Shown: positions 9,570-18,872 of the stretch, piece after piece
Layout of the letters: every line of letters starts with the position of its first letter
How positions within the stretch are numbered: position 1 is the first letter of the stretch
Assembly: GCA_004802725.1 (NCBI GenBank)
Contig: SGPM01000196.1
Coordinates: forward strand, 1 to 51,056
Direction: 5' to 3'
Source: Antrodiella citrinella
Lineage: Eukaryota; Basidiomycota; Agaricomycetes; Polyporales; Steccherinaceae
DNA length: 51,056 bases
Made by a program: the position numbers and the translations under genes
The notes under the pieces: model-generated
Told to the model about the DNA's origin: nothing
The model's database searches: none
What the model saw: only the letters and a program-made list of their open reading frames with translations

Positions 9570-12500
9570 AAATTTTAAACTTAAAAGTATCGATGACAAT
9601 CTAGTACAACATCAACAAGTATTTCAAAGGGGTTATTAAGGATAACTAGCAAATTTATAAAAAAGGAGGTAATAATAACCAAAAGCAACATGTTAATAAA
9701 AATTAACAATTAAAAATGTTGCGATCCTAAGGGAAACCTTTATTATTAAAACTTCCCGAAGTAAAACATTTCAGTAGGGAAAGGAAAGGAAATCAACCGA
9801 GACTCCGAAAGTAATGGTGAGTGAAATCGGATTAGCCTAATAATATCTTATACATTGAATGCTTTATTAAATAAGAACTAGCGCTTATTATTTTTTTGGC
9901 GAAAACTAAAAAAATAATTAGGGCGACAAAATTCAATAATTAATAATTATCAACCAAAGAAGGTCTCAGTCCTGTATATGTATAAAATTATTAAACAAAT
10001 AAGTACGATGAGAGTAAACTTGTCGGAATATAGGGGTACCATCCTCTAAGGCTAAGTATTATAAATTTAGCGATAGTGAAAAGTACTGATAAAGGAAAAG
10101 TTGAAATAAAACGTCATAGACGTTGTGAAATAAATTTGAATTAGTAACTCTATAAGCAGTCGAAATTTTCAATGTAAAATGACGGCGTACCTTTTGCATA
10201 ATGGGTCAGCAAGTTAATAGGAGTAGCAAGGTTAAAAGCCTTAGCGAAAGCGACTGAACTTAGTAATATACCTAGCCCCTTTCCTTAAAAGCTAGGGGGC
10301 GTAAATATTTACAATTAATTTTTAATTAGTAAATAGGATAATTCCCATATTCTCCACACTAATTAATTTTTTTGTGCCGAGTGTATAGTAAATTATTTTT
10401 TACAAAAAGTGGTGGGATAGTTACTTCTATTAGACCCGAAGCTAGGTGATCTTCCCAAGACCAGATTATAATGGATCGAACGGTTGAATGTTGCATAATT
10501 CTCCGAAGAGTTTTGGGAAGCGGTGAAATGCCAATCTGACCTAGTGCTAGCTGGTTTTCTACGAAACATATGTAAGTATGACATCTATACAAGATTTATG
10601 GTGGTACAGCACTAAATTCCAAACAAAAGAATTAATCTTTTTTTTGTTCAAGTTGAGGGGATGTGAAAATCTTACCGGTGGAAGACAATCTCGAAATGAC
10701 ATAAATTGATGGTAGATATTCAGACTGCTCATGATAAGTTGGGTAGTCAAGACGGAAACAGCCGAGAACACACATCAAGGTCCCAAATGATTATTAAGTG
10801 AAATTAAGGAAGTAACATATTGTATGCAGTTGTAAAGTGAGCCTGGTAGTAGCTATCTTTTAATGAACGTTGTAACAACGCTAGCAACATATAGACTGTG
10901 CGCCGAAAATTTAACGGGTCTAAATAATCAACCGATATTGTGTTGATTTAAAATAATTTATTAATATATTTTATTTTAAGTCTAGGTAGTAGAACATTCA
11001 GTAATACCTGTAATAAAATAGTGTTTCATTATTTTTAGGTAACTGAAGAGAGAATGCTGACATGAGTAACGTAAAAAGAAGTTATAATACTTCTCGCCGA
11101 ATACGAAAGGGTTGTAAGGAAAGGTTAAACCGCCTTATGTTAATGCGGCCTCTAAGGAATAAAACCAATGTTTTATCTGATGAGTCATAAACCTAAAGTC
11201 CATATGGTATTGGACCAGGAAAATAAAGTTTAAATACTACCGTACCCTAAACCGACACAGGTTCGTAGGTAGAGAATACTAAGGCGTAGAGCTAAAAGTT
11301 GTTAAGGAACTCGGCAAGTTCTCCTCATAAGTTAGACGATAAGAGGAACCCCCTAGAATATATTAAGTTCCTATTAATATAAAATTTAGGTAGGTGGCAC
11401 ATAATCGGAAGCCCCGACTGTTTACTAAAAACACAATTCAGAGCAATGATTTAAATCATAGTATTCTGGATGAAATTTGCCCAATGCCATTAACATAAGA
11501 AAGGTAATAGGAAACTGTTACTGATCGAAAGTCTGGTTAATAGCGGTCTTAACTATGAGGATCCAAAGGTAGCATAATAGATTGGCCATTAAATGTGGTC
11601 TGGAATCAATAGTGTAACGATGGCTTCACTGTCTCTACAACTTGCTCAGTGAAATTGAATTACCCGTGCAGATGCGGGTTGCCTCCAGGTGGACGGGAAG
11701 ACCCTATGCAGCTTTACTGTAGTTAGTTATCATATTGATCTATAACAATCTTAATTAATAGGAATTAGGGATGTCGATAGACGAAAAATGGAATACCTTC
11801 GAAATAAGATTGGGTTAATATTTACCTTATAATTTATAATTAGAGGGAGAGCTGACTAATTGGCAGTTTGACTGGGGCGGTCGTCTTTAATATAGTAGCA
11901 AAGTACATCCAAAGATTTTTTTTTTTAATAATATTAACTTTGTTAATATACACACAGAAATTATCAATATTTTTTTTATTGATCTTTATTTTTTATAATT
12001 AAGGTATAGCTAGAAAATTGTATGGAAATCAATCAACCAGTGTGAAAGGTTGTAATGGCGGAATGGCAGAATGCATGCCTAACTGATAGACTTAGAAGTC
12101 GGACAGATACGTAAGTAGGGCATACTGACCCTTCGCTATATAATGGAATAGACGGGGATCAATCGATAAAAGTTACGCTAGGGATAACAGGTTAATAGCT
12201 GGTGAGAGTACACATTGTCCCGGCTGTTTGACACCTCGATGTCGACTCAACCTATCCTCCGGGGGCAAAATCTTGGAAGGGTTCGGCTGTTCGCCGATTA
12301 AAAGGTTACGCGAGTTGGGTTTAATACGACGTGAGTCAGTATGGTCCCTATCTTCTGGAGGGAAAAATAGTAAAAAGGGGCAGACCTTCTAGTACGAAAG
12401 GATCAATAGGCTGTGTTTCTCTAGTGTACCAATTGTTGAAAATTGCACAAGTATAGAATAATTATTCTATCTTTGACCAATGAATAGGCATAGTTGGGTA

Positions 12501-12670
12501 GCCACAAACATGATAGATAAGTGCTGAATGAATATTAAGCAAGAAGCTATCCCCTAGATACTATCATTAGAGTATTTTTTTTATTTAAAATATCTCATTT
12601 TTTAAGAAATAGATCATTTCTAGATAGGATGCAAATGAAAGTGCTGCGAAGGATTAAAAAAAGTGGCTGG
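9570..12670 (+). rRNA. rnl: Large subunit ribosomal RNA
   Basis: Mitochondrial 23S-like rRNA. Clear landmarks: gcgatcctaagggaaacc and the early stems; gtaccttttgcataatgggt (about 10187-10206); ggatccaaaggtagcataat (about 11560); ggacgggaagaccctatgca (about 11692); the peptidyl-transferase/P-loop area tagggataacaggttaatag (about 12180); ggcagaccttctagtacgaaaggatc (sarcin-ricin-like, about 12379) and the 3' stem gataggatgcaaatgaaagtg (about 12625). No intron interrupts the usual domain IV/V insertion sites. Variable regions carry inserts of the dispersed repeat type (about 9880-9930 and 10262-10378). The 5' and 3' ends are estimates to within some tens of bases. Confidence 0.93.
10262..10378. 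repeat. Repeat-derived expansion in an rnl variable region
   Basis: Between gcgactgaactta and gtgccgagtgtatag the rRNA gains about 115 bases beginning cctagcccctttccttaaaa gctaggggg (a GC palindrome) followed by AT-rich hairpin sequence (taatttttaattag). The same building blocks recur in intergenic repeats. It lies between conserved rRNA segments, so it probably extends a surface stem. Confidence 0.6.
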
Positions 12671-13082
12671 TTACACCTACTAGCTTTAGCAACTTCCTTA
12701 AGGGCTAGTTGTTAAAGCTAGAGGGTCAAGCCTGCTACTATAGTTTAGCATTACTAATTTATTAAATAGACTTTATGTTGAAGATTGTTAATTTAAAATA
12801 TCCATGAAGGATAGGATATCAAAAGAAATATTATACTTAGCGCTTATTATTTTTTTTTGCTATTTGTAATATTTGTGCTAAAGCTAGGAGGGCGATAAAT
12901 ATTTTACACATAGAACCTTGGACTATATACTAATTGCTCACGCAGAGGCTTAAATAAGCCCACGCATCTTGTGGGAATCTTTATTTTTTAATCTTTCAGT
13001 TTGCCAGTATACCTTATTATTTTTTAGTATAAATAAAATAATAAGCCGGAGCAATAAAAATAATAAGCCCTAGCCAATTTTA
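12671..13082. other. Intergenic between rnl and the tRNA cluster
   Basis: Repeat-rich: cttccttaagggctagttgc (near 12690), gcgcttattattttttttt with gctaaagctaggagggcg, and AT-rich hairpins (ttattttttagtat near 13020). No gene found. Confidence 0.6.
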
Positions 13083-13156
13083 GAGACTGTAGCATAATCG
13101 GTTAATGCAATTCGCTCATAATGGATCAGATAAGGGTTCAATTCCCTTCGGTCTTA
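13083..13156 (+). tRNA. trnM: tRNA-Met (CAT), copy 1
   Basis: Acceptor GAGACTG pairs with CGGTCTT (two G·T pairs); the anticodon loop is CTCATAA, giving CAT; T arm AAGGG-TTCAATT-CCCTT; discriminator A. First of eight tRNAs after rnl. One of three CAT tRNAs in the genome; the set should include an initiator Met, an elongator Met and possibly an Ile tRNA with modified C34, but I cannot assign which is which. Confidence 0.9.
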
Positions 13157-13346
13157 TTATCCCTATTATTTAGCATTATACTTAAGCCTAGGCCTACAGG
13201 TAGTTGCTAAAGCTAATAGGTATTACACCTAGGCTTATAATTTTCTTATAAAATAGGGACTGGATATTGAGTACAGTCTTCAGAAGAAGATAGCCAGCTA
13301 CCTCTAGATTTAGCAGTAATCAAGATAATACTTTCTTTTTTGAGTT

Positions 13347-13405
13347 ATTTTACTTTTAGTTTTAGTTTTACTTTTAGTTTTAGTTTTAGTTTTAGTTTTA
13401 GTTTT
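13347..13405. repeat. TTTTAG hexanucleotide tandem repeat
   Basis: About nine copies of ttttag, with two ttttac variants, lie just upstream of trnS(TGA), followed by a poly-A run. A simple slippage repeat, probably length-variable. Confidence 0.93.
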
Positions 13406-13429
13406 GTAGTAAAAAAAAAAAAAAGAGAA

Positions 13430-13517
13430 GGATATTTGGTCGAGTCTGGTTTATGGCGCTCGTCTTGAAAACGAGTACTTAGGTAATAAGTCGTGAGTTC
13501 AAATCTCACAGTATCCG
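13430..13517 (+). tRNA. trnS: tRNA-Ser (TGA)
   Basis: Acceptor GGATATT/AGTATCC; anticodon stem CTCGT/ACGAG with loop CTTGAAA (TGA), decoding UCN; a long variable arm typical of class II tRNAs (about 13476-13492); T arm GTGAG-TTCAAAT-CTCAC; discriminator G. Length 88. Confidence 0.94.
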
Positions 13518-13598
13518 TATACTTAATTAATTTTTAGTTGATATTGCTGTACTGGCGGGATAAAATCCAGTAGCCGGTTGCTAGCTTCGCTAGCTAGT

Positions 13599-13669
13599 GG
13601 GGGAATATGATAATGGTAATCAGTTGTACTTGCACTACAAAGATGATAGTTCGATTCTATCTTTCTCCA
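13599..13669 (+). tRNA. trnA: tRNA-Ala (TGC)
   Basis: Acceptor GGGGGAA/TTTCTCC with G·T pairs; anticodon stem TTGTA/TACAA and loop CTTGCAC (TGC), decoding GCN; T arm GATAG-TTCGATT-CTATC; discriminator A. Length 71. Confidence 0.92.
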
Positions 13670-13876
13670 AAGTTGTACTAAAAATTGTTTTGTTCCGCTA
13701 TGCTAGTACCTTTTTAGTAAGTAGGCACAATAGTGCTTTAGGCTATGCCCAGCCTTTTTCTAGTTACTTGGCCGTGGCTAATCATAGTTTTAGGTTTTTC
13801 CTTAATTAATTAAGGCCTATATAAGGAAAGGGATAAATTATTTAGCTAGGCTGATAAAATGGCAAAGTTTAATACA

Positions 13877-13948
13877 GCCTCGGTTGCTTAGTGGTCAAAG
13901 CCCTATATTGAAGCTATAGTTATGTGAGTTCGATTCTCTCCCAAGGCA
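13877..13948 (+). tRNA. trnF: tRNA-Phe (GAA)
   Basis: Acceptor GCCTCGG/CCAAGGC with one C·A mismatch; anticodon stem CTATA/TATAG and loop TTGAAGC (GAA); T loop TTCGATT; discriminator A. Length 72. Confidence 0.92.
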
Positions 13949-13983
13949 ATAAAATAAAAAAAGATGCGTAATAGTCTAAGAAA

Positions 13984-14055
13984 GCCGAAATAGTTTAACG
14001 GTTAAAATAAATCCCTTGTAAGAATTAGATACTGGTTCGATTCCGGTTTTTGGCA
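13984..14055 (+). tRNA. trnT: tRNA-Thr (TGT)
   Basis: Acceptor GCCGAAA/TTTTGGC; loop CTTGTAA (TGT), decoding ACN; T arm CTGG-TTCGATT-CCGG; discriminator A. The anticodon stem has one weak pair. Its acceptor and D arm resemble the trnM at 28574-28645. Confidence 0.9.
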
Positions 14056-14174
14056 AAGCCTTTTTTACCCATCTTAGCCCTATTTTTAATAGGCCTTTGC
14101 AAGTACATGATGCCATGGACAAGTATATTTTGCATCTCCAGCTAATTTAGGTAAGCTATGCTAAACTAATACTA

Positions 14175-14248
14175 TGAGTTGTAGTTTAATTTGGGAAAAC
14201 ACCATTTTTTGGTGATGTTTAATACCAGTTCGAGTCTGGTCAACTCAG
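14175..14248 (+). tRNA. trnQ: tRNA-Gln (TTG)
   Basis: Acceptor TGAGTTG/CAACTCA is perfect; D arm GTTT/AAAC; T arm ACCAG-TTCGAGT-CTGGT; discriminator G, usual for Gln. The anticodon arm (CCATT-TTTTGGT-GATGT) has one mismatch and gives TTG; a different fold of the T run could suggest TTT, but a clear Lys tRNA exists at 14473 and a clear Pro tRNA at 42576, leaving Gln as the missing member. U1-A72 also fits Gln. Confidence 0.8.
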
Positions 14249-14310
14249 TTTTATTTCAAGGTTCCCTCAGTGTACTGGCTTTTATTATTTTTATTGCTCT
14301 CCCTTCGAGG

Positions 14311-14380
14311 CATTAGCAGTCTTGTCCCTTAAGGCGTAAGCATAATTAGGCATAGGGCTGCTAGCAACTAAAAAAAATAA
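14311..14380. repeat. Dispersed GC-containing repeat, copy 2
   Basis: Near-identical to 6443-6514, including cattagcagtcttgtccctt, gcgtaagcataattaggcat and the gctgctagcaactaaaa end. It sits between trnQ and trnK, so the family inserts within tRNA clusters without disrupting the tRNAs. Confidence 0.88.
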
Positions 14381-14472
14381 TTAGAGCATACATAGCTAGT
14401 CCCTAATTATTTAATTTGTCCCACTAGCTTTTGCACCCTTGCACCCTAATTATGCTTTTATTTCTTTTCTCA

Positions 14473-14543
14473 GCGAACAGAACTTGATGGTTGAGTGTTC
14501 CCCTTTTAAGGGAAAAGTCCTGGTTCGATTCCAGGTGTTTGCA
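14473..14543 (+). tRNA. trnK: tRNA-Lys (TTT)
   Basis: Acceptor GCGAACA/TGTTTGC; anticodon stem TTCCC/GGGAA with loop CTTTTAA (TTT); T arm CCTGG-TTCGATT-CCAGG; discriminator A. Length 71. Confidence 0.94.
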
Positions 14544-14583
14544 TACAACTAATTTTACTTTTTTTTTTAAGTAAAGTTTAATA

Positions 14584-14667
14584 GGGCAGGTGATCCGATT
14601 GGTAAAGGTGATTCTCTGTAAAAGAATTGGTTATTAACCACAAAAGGTTCGATTCCTTTACTGCTCA
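14584..14667 (+). tRNA. trnY: tRNA-Tyr (GTA)
   Basis: Anticodon stem ATTCT/AGAAT with loop CTGTAAA (GTA); long variable arm (tggttattaacca), as in fungal mitochondrial Tyr tRNAs; T arm AAAGG-TTCGATT-CCTTT; acceptor GGGCAGG/ACTGCTC with one poor pair next to the D arm; discriminator A. Last of the cluster behind rnl. Confidence 0.92.
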
Positions 14668-15177
14668 AACTATATTAATAAATTTTAAAACCTTTTACTT
14701 TGTAAACTAATTTACCTTTTGAATCATAAATTAATTTAGTCAAAATGAGATTTTGTTGTTTTTTTTGAGAAAAATATAAAATAAATCATAAAAGGGGTGT
14801 GTTAACTATAAAACACAAAAAATCAGGGAAAGAGGGTGGGGTCATGTTATAACATTGAGTTGGTGTAATTCCAGCAATTCATAATTAAAAAGTAAACGTT
14901 TAAGATTTAAATTATAAAATTATAAAGGTTATAGTAATTATAATTTTATAATTCCATTCAAATAAAAAAATAAAAATAAAAATAAATTAAATAAAATAAA
15001 AATAAAAATAAATTAAATAAAATTAAAATAAAAATTAAAATTAAAATTAAAATTATAATTAAAAATTAAAATAAAATAAAGTTTATTGTTTTTGCTAGCA
15101 AACTAAAATAAAAAATAATCATCGATAGAATTAAAGTAAACCAAAAGAATTTAATTTATTGTTACTCCCCCCCTGAA
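14668..15177. other. AT-rich intergenic stretch with aaataaaaataaa repeats
   Basis: Dominated by homopurine-like A/T simple repeats (about 14960-15080: aaataaaaataaattaaata and variants). No gene is seen before the decayed polymerase piece on the minus strand. Confidence 0.65.
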
Positions 15178-15390
15178 TTATGATCAATCACTAATATCAA
15201 TTGGTTCAGTGGAATGCAATTTGTTATTAATGTAGACTAGATTTCGTTTAGAGCTAGTCACTTTAAGTACTTAAAGTTGATCTTTAACAGTAATATTTCC
15301 TTTTTCTAGAGATCTAAACCATTTAGTATTAGACTTTTCTATGGAAAAATCTTTTTCTAATAGTGCTTCGAAGTCCATATTAATTTTTTT
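15178..15390 (-). pseudogene. C-terminal fragment of plasmid B-type DNA polymerase
   Basis: Reading the minus strand from about 15385 gives MDFEALLEKDFSIEKSNTKW, then FRSLEKGNITVKDQL, an in-frame TAA, and in the same frame VLKVTSSKRNLVYINNKLHS TEPIDISD. From knowledge of linear fungal mitochondrial plasmids this resembles the extreme C-terminus of their protein-primed family B DNA polymerases (pattern KWFR, then a short linker, then a TSNKR-NLVY-like strand and NNK). The internal stop and missing upstream palm domain make it a relic. It lies just downstream, on the same strand, of an N-terminal fragment (15646-16280), so both probably come from one insertion with the middle deleted. Confidence 0.6.
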
Positions 15391-15645
15391 TCTACGACCC
15401 TAATAAGGTAGTATAGGATCATTGTTAAAGATTGTATTTTAGCTAAAAATAAGCTGTCATTTAAGTGTTTTTCTTAAAAAAAGAGACAGAGATTTTCTAA
15501 TTTTATGATAATTTTGGCCTTTTTGTAAATTTTTGTCAAAATGAGTTATACTTTAATTTCTTTTTTTTTTTATTCATTTTTACTTGTTTTTTAGGATTTT
15601 TTGTATTGTTTTCTTTAATTTCTATATATTATTTATTATAATAGG

Positions 15646-16280
15646 CTAGATAATATGCATAGTATAATCAGTGCTTTTAATTTTGGTTTTTTTTATTGAT
15701 ATGTTTCTAGTTCTTTTTTGTGCTTGAGTTAGAACTAGTTTGTTATCTATGAAAGTGTAAATNNTTNNNNNNNTTTTTCTGGTAAACTGATTTTCAGAGT
15801 CAGCCTTATCGGTATACTCTAATACTAACATTCCGTTTTAAAAATTTTTACTCTATTTATCCCTTTTTCTGAATCTACCTCGATATCCCTGATATTCTGC
15901 GTATCCAAATGTACTAGGTATGTATCCCCTATGGATTTTATTAGTCTATCATAATGTAGTGGATCCATAGTGATAGGAAACTTGTAATGATGATAAGTTT
16001 GAAATACTTGTTTTTTGATTTCAACTTTGTTTTTTGGAGCTACACCTTCTTTATAGGTATAGTCAAATGAGATCGCTTTTATAATATTCTCTGAGTAGGA
16101 GTCTTCTTTAGTTGACAAGATGTTACTTAAGTACTCTATCAGGAAGTAGGGATCATCAACATTTAATCTAAGTAACTTACACAAAGTAACTACTTGTCCG
16201 TTTTCAAACTTAATTCTAGGTATGAATAGGATATGTTGATTTAAAGAAGTCTTAACTAATACATTGTCCCTTTTCCCCAC
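15646..16280 (-). pseudogene. N-terminal fragment of plasmid B-type DNA polymerase (dpo)
   Basis: The frame starts with GTG at 16280 (open slightly upstream: IGQSIWKVGKRD) and runs 151 codons to a TAG at 15825-15827; with one base changed in the A run near 15840 it continues as MLVLEYTDKADSENQFTRK, an N run (15763-15773) and IYTFIDNKLVLTQAQK. The order of a variable leader, a segment ending in FTRK, then a Tyr-Phe-Asn-Lys strand matches my memory of the region just ahead of the exonuclease domain in linear mitochondrial plasmid polymerases. No exonuclease or polymerase motif follows at this locus; only a C-terminal scrap at 15178-15390. Hence a truncated, non-functional integration. Family assignment is from pattern memory, not a search. 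Confidence 0.55.
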
Positions 16281-16422
16281 TTTCCATATACTTTGCCCAA
16301 TTATCTATTTTGCAAAGCTCCATTTTTTAATCTACCATCTTTACATTGCCCCAAAAAGGTACTGGGGCTAATAAAAATTAAAAATGATTTACAAATTGTA
16401 ATCTATTATTTAAAAGAATAAT
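16281..16422. other. Short spacer upstream of nad2
   Basis: AT-rich; contains a small palindrome around ccccaaaaaggtactgggg (about 16351-16369). No gene seen. Confidence 0.5.
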
Positions 16423-18042
16423 ATGATTTTCATAAGTATTTTAATTTTAATAGTGGCAATGGCCTTACCCTCTTTAAACAAATCTATTAGTCCTAATTTC
16501 TTAGTGAGAATATCCTCTTTAGTTTTTATTTATGCCGGAGTATTATGCTATAATACTTTTTATATTCAGTCAATTGGATCAGGTATAGGTATCTATAGTG
16601 GATTGTTCCAAGTAAGCCAGATTTCTCACATAATGGAAATCTTTACTTTAATTATAGGATCTTTAATCTTAATCTCATGGCTCTCAGTCATCAATCATAC
16701 AAATAATGTCTTAATTCAAAAACATTATGCCTCAGAATATTCCATTGTAGTATTATTCAGTACTTTAGGTGCATGTTTATTAATATCTTCTTCAGATATA
16801 ATTAGTATGTATTTAAGTATAGAATTACAATCTTTTGGTGTATATATTTTAAGTACCTTATATAGAGATAGTGAATCTAGTACTAGTGCTGGATTAAAAT
16901 ATTTCTTATTAGGTGGTTTATCTTCTTGTATAATTTTATTAGGTTCAGGTTTAATCTATAGTTATACAGGTTTAACTAATTTAGAATCAATATATAGTAT
17001 AATATCAGTAGGTCAAGGCATAGGTCTAGAATTAAGTACTATCACACAAGGTTTAAATTTAGGATTTATATTAATCATTGTAGGATTTTTATTTAAAATA
17101 GCGGCAGCACCTTTACATAATTGGGCTCCAGATGTGTATGATGATACTCCAACAATAGTCACAATCTGGTTGAGTATAATGCCAAAAATATCAATAATAA
17201 TTTTCTTATTAGAAATTTATACGCATATTTCGGGGCAAAATATAACAGATATAAGTATATATTCAGAATATAGCGATAGTATAATAAACTTAATTGAATT
17301 AAGTCCTATGATAATAATTAAAAATTTATTATTAATAGTATCATTATTTTCATTAATAATAGGTACAGTAGTAGGTTTAGGTCAATCAAAAATAAAAAGA
17401 TTATTAGCCTATAGTACTATAAGTCATGTAGGATTTATATTATTAGCTTTAGCTATTAATAGTGAACAATCAATTGATTCTCTAATTTTTTATATAATAC
17501 AATATTCTATTACAAATTTAAATACATTTTTAATAATAATAGCTTTTGGATTAATTGTGCACAATAATAGTAATTCTGTATTTGTAACTGGTACTGAAAG
17601 AGATATTAAATTTATTTCTGAATTAAAAGGTCAATTTTTTTCAAATCCTTTACTGAGCATTAGTTTAACAATTTGTTTATTTAGTATGGCTGGTATTCCT
17701 CCATTAATTGGATTTTTCTCAAAACAATTTGTATTATATTCTGCAATTCAAAGTGGATATTATTTCATGAGTATTATAGCTATAATAGTAAGTATTATTA
17801 GTGCTTCTTATTATTTAAAAATAATTAGAGTATTACATACTTCATATACAAAAAACGGTGTAGGTGAACATACTGAGCTGCCCTGGACTGGATCTTTATC
17901 CCCTAATAAGGGGCCGGTAAGTAGTAATATACATACTTATTTAATTAGTACTCTTACATTGATTATATTATTCTTTATTTTTAAACCTTCAATTTTATTA
18001 AACATTACACGATTACTATCATTAGCTCTATTTAATTATTAA
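16423..18042 (+). CDS. nad2: NADH dehydrogenase subunit 2
   Basis: Antiporter-like membrane subunit of complex I. The 539-residue product has the expected run of hydrophobic helices, the SIELQSFGVYIL and KAAAPLHNWAPDVYDDTPT-like signatures (here FKIAAAPLHNWAPDVYDDTP), and the conserved core IKRLLAYSTISHVGFILLAL. Stop TAA (18040-18042) overlaps the nad3 ATG by one base, typical of fungi. Near the C-terminus (about 17872-17925) lies a GC-rich in-frame stretch encoding ELPWTGSLSPNKGPVSS; its DNA (ctggactggatctttatccc) matches an intergenic repeat, so it looks like a repeat insertion tolerated between two helices. No intron. Confidence 0.97.
   Translation: MIFISILILIVAMALPSLNKSISPNFLVRISSLVFIYAGVLCYNTFYIQSIGSGIGIYSGLFQVSQISHIMEIFTLIIGSLILISWLSVINHTNNVLIQKHYASEYSIVVLFSTLGACLLISSSDIISMYLSIELQSFGVYILSTLYRDSESSTSAGLKYFLLGGLSSCIILLGSGLIYSYTGLTNLESIYSIISVGQGIGLELSTITQGLNLGFILIIVGFLFKIAAAPLHNWAPDVYDDTPTIVTIWLSIMPKISIIIFLLEIYTHISGQNITDISIYSEYSDSIINLIELSPMIIIKNLLLIVSLFSLIIGTVVGLGQSKIKRLLAYSTISHVGFILLALAINSEQSIDSLIFYIIQYSITNLNTFLIIIAFGLIVHNNSNSVFVTGTERDIKFISELKGQFFSNPLLSISLTICLFSMAGIPPLIGFFSKQFVLYSAIQSGYYFMSIIAIIVSIISASYYLKIIRVLHTSYTKNGVGEHTELPWTGSLSPNKGPVSSNIHTYLISTLTLIILFFIFKPSILLNITRLLSLALFNY
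17872..17925 (+). repeat. In-frame repeat insertion in nad2
   Basis: The stretch gagctgccctggactggatc followed by tttatcccctaataaggggc is GC-richer than the rest of nad2. The core ctggactggat(a/c)tttatccc also occurs at 48084-48103 (cox1 intron 4) and, inverted, at 6424-6441. It preserves the frame and falls in a poorly conserved loop near the C-terminus. Confidence 0.7.
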
Positions 18043-18422
18043 TGAATAATTTACTAGTTTTATTTATTTTCGTACCTATTTTATCTTTAATCTTATTAGC
18101 TTTAAATTTATTATTTGCTGTACATAGACCAGATGAACAAAAAGTATCTGCTTACGAATGTGGATTTAAAGAAATACCTGGTCAAACTAGAAGTACATTC
18201 CAAATTCATTTTTATATTGTGTGTATGTTATTCTTAATTTTTGATCTGGAAATTATTTTATTATTCCCTATTGCTGTTACATTATATCAAGTAAGTACTT
18301 TTGGATTTACAGTAGCTTTAATATTCTTTATGGTATTAACTATAGGATTCGTATTAGAAATTGGATCTGGTGCTATACAACTTACTTCTTTAGAAGTTAA
18401 AGATAACAATAATAGCGCTTAA
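18042..18422 (+). CDS. nad3: NADH dehydrogenase subunit 3
   Basis: Small complex I membrane subunit (126 residues). Contains the conserved loop with the switching cysteine (SAYECGFKEIPGQTRSTFQI), followed by FYIVCMLFLIFDLEIILLFP with its conserved acidic residues, and a third helix (ALIFFMVLTIGFVLEI). The ATG overlaps the nad2 stop by one base, so the two are expressed together. No intron, full length. Confidence 0.98.
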   Translation: MNNLLVLFIFVPILSLILLALNLLFAVHRPDEQKVSAYECGFKEIPGQTRSTFQIHFYIVCMLFLIFDLEIILLFPIAVTLYQVSTFGFTVALIFFMVLTIGFVLEIGSGAIQLTSLEVKDNNNSA

Positions 18423-18591
18423 TTTTTGTATTGTGTGTTTTGTGTTTGTGAAACAATAATAATAACAATAACACAAAAAAAGAACACAAATATTAGCGAA
18501 ATATTTATTTACCCCCCCCCCTCTGGCTTTAGATAGACAAAGGCCCACATATACATATGTAATTCAAGTTATTACTTAAAAAAAAAAAATA
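18423..18591. other. Spacer between nad3 and trnI
   Basis: Contains a TTGTGTTTGTG-type stretch that can pair with caataataacaataacacaa (about 18427-18475), then a C run. No gene seen. Confidence 0.5.
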
Positions 18592-18662
18592 GAGCCTATA
18601 ATTTAAGGGTAGAATAATTTCTTGATGAGAAATCTGTAGAAGTTCGAATCTTCTTAGGCTTA
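18592..18662 (+). tRNA. trnI: tRNA-Ile (GAT)
   Basis: Acceptor GAGCCTA/TAGGCTT; anticodon stem ATTTC/GAAAT with loop TTGATGA (GAT); T arm AGAAG-TTCGAAT-CTTCT; discriminator A. It lies alone between nad3 and atp6. Length 71. Confidence 0.93.
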
Positions 18663-18872
18663 TTAATACTGAGATAAATATATCTAAACCATAACATTAG
18701 TATAAAGATACAAATATGCGTAAGCCCTAGGCCTTAAGGGCTGAAGAAGGGCTAGGGAAAGGAGCTGGCTAGCCCGGAGCATATACTTATGCTTAATAAA
18801 CTTTTTGGAGCATAATTTGAAATTATTAAGCAACTAGGCGTATATATTATACGTCAACATACAAAAACAAAA

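Noticed and set aside
10359..10771. Three short minus-strand frames
   Set aside because: Lie inside conserved rnl sequence and read antisense rRNA.
12179..12203. Possible rnl intron at the tagggataacagggtaat-type site (omega position)
   Set aside because: The rRNA sequence runs straight through (tagggataacaggttaatag), so no intron is present there.
13597..13809. 70-codon plus-strand frame
   Set aside because: Begins within trnA and runs through spacer; no protein-like features.
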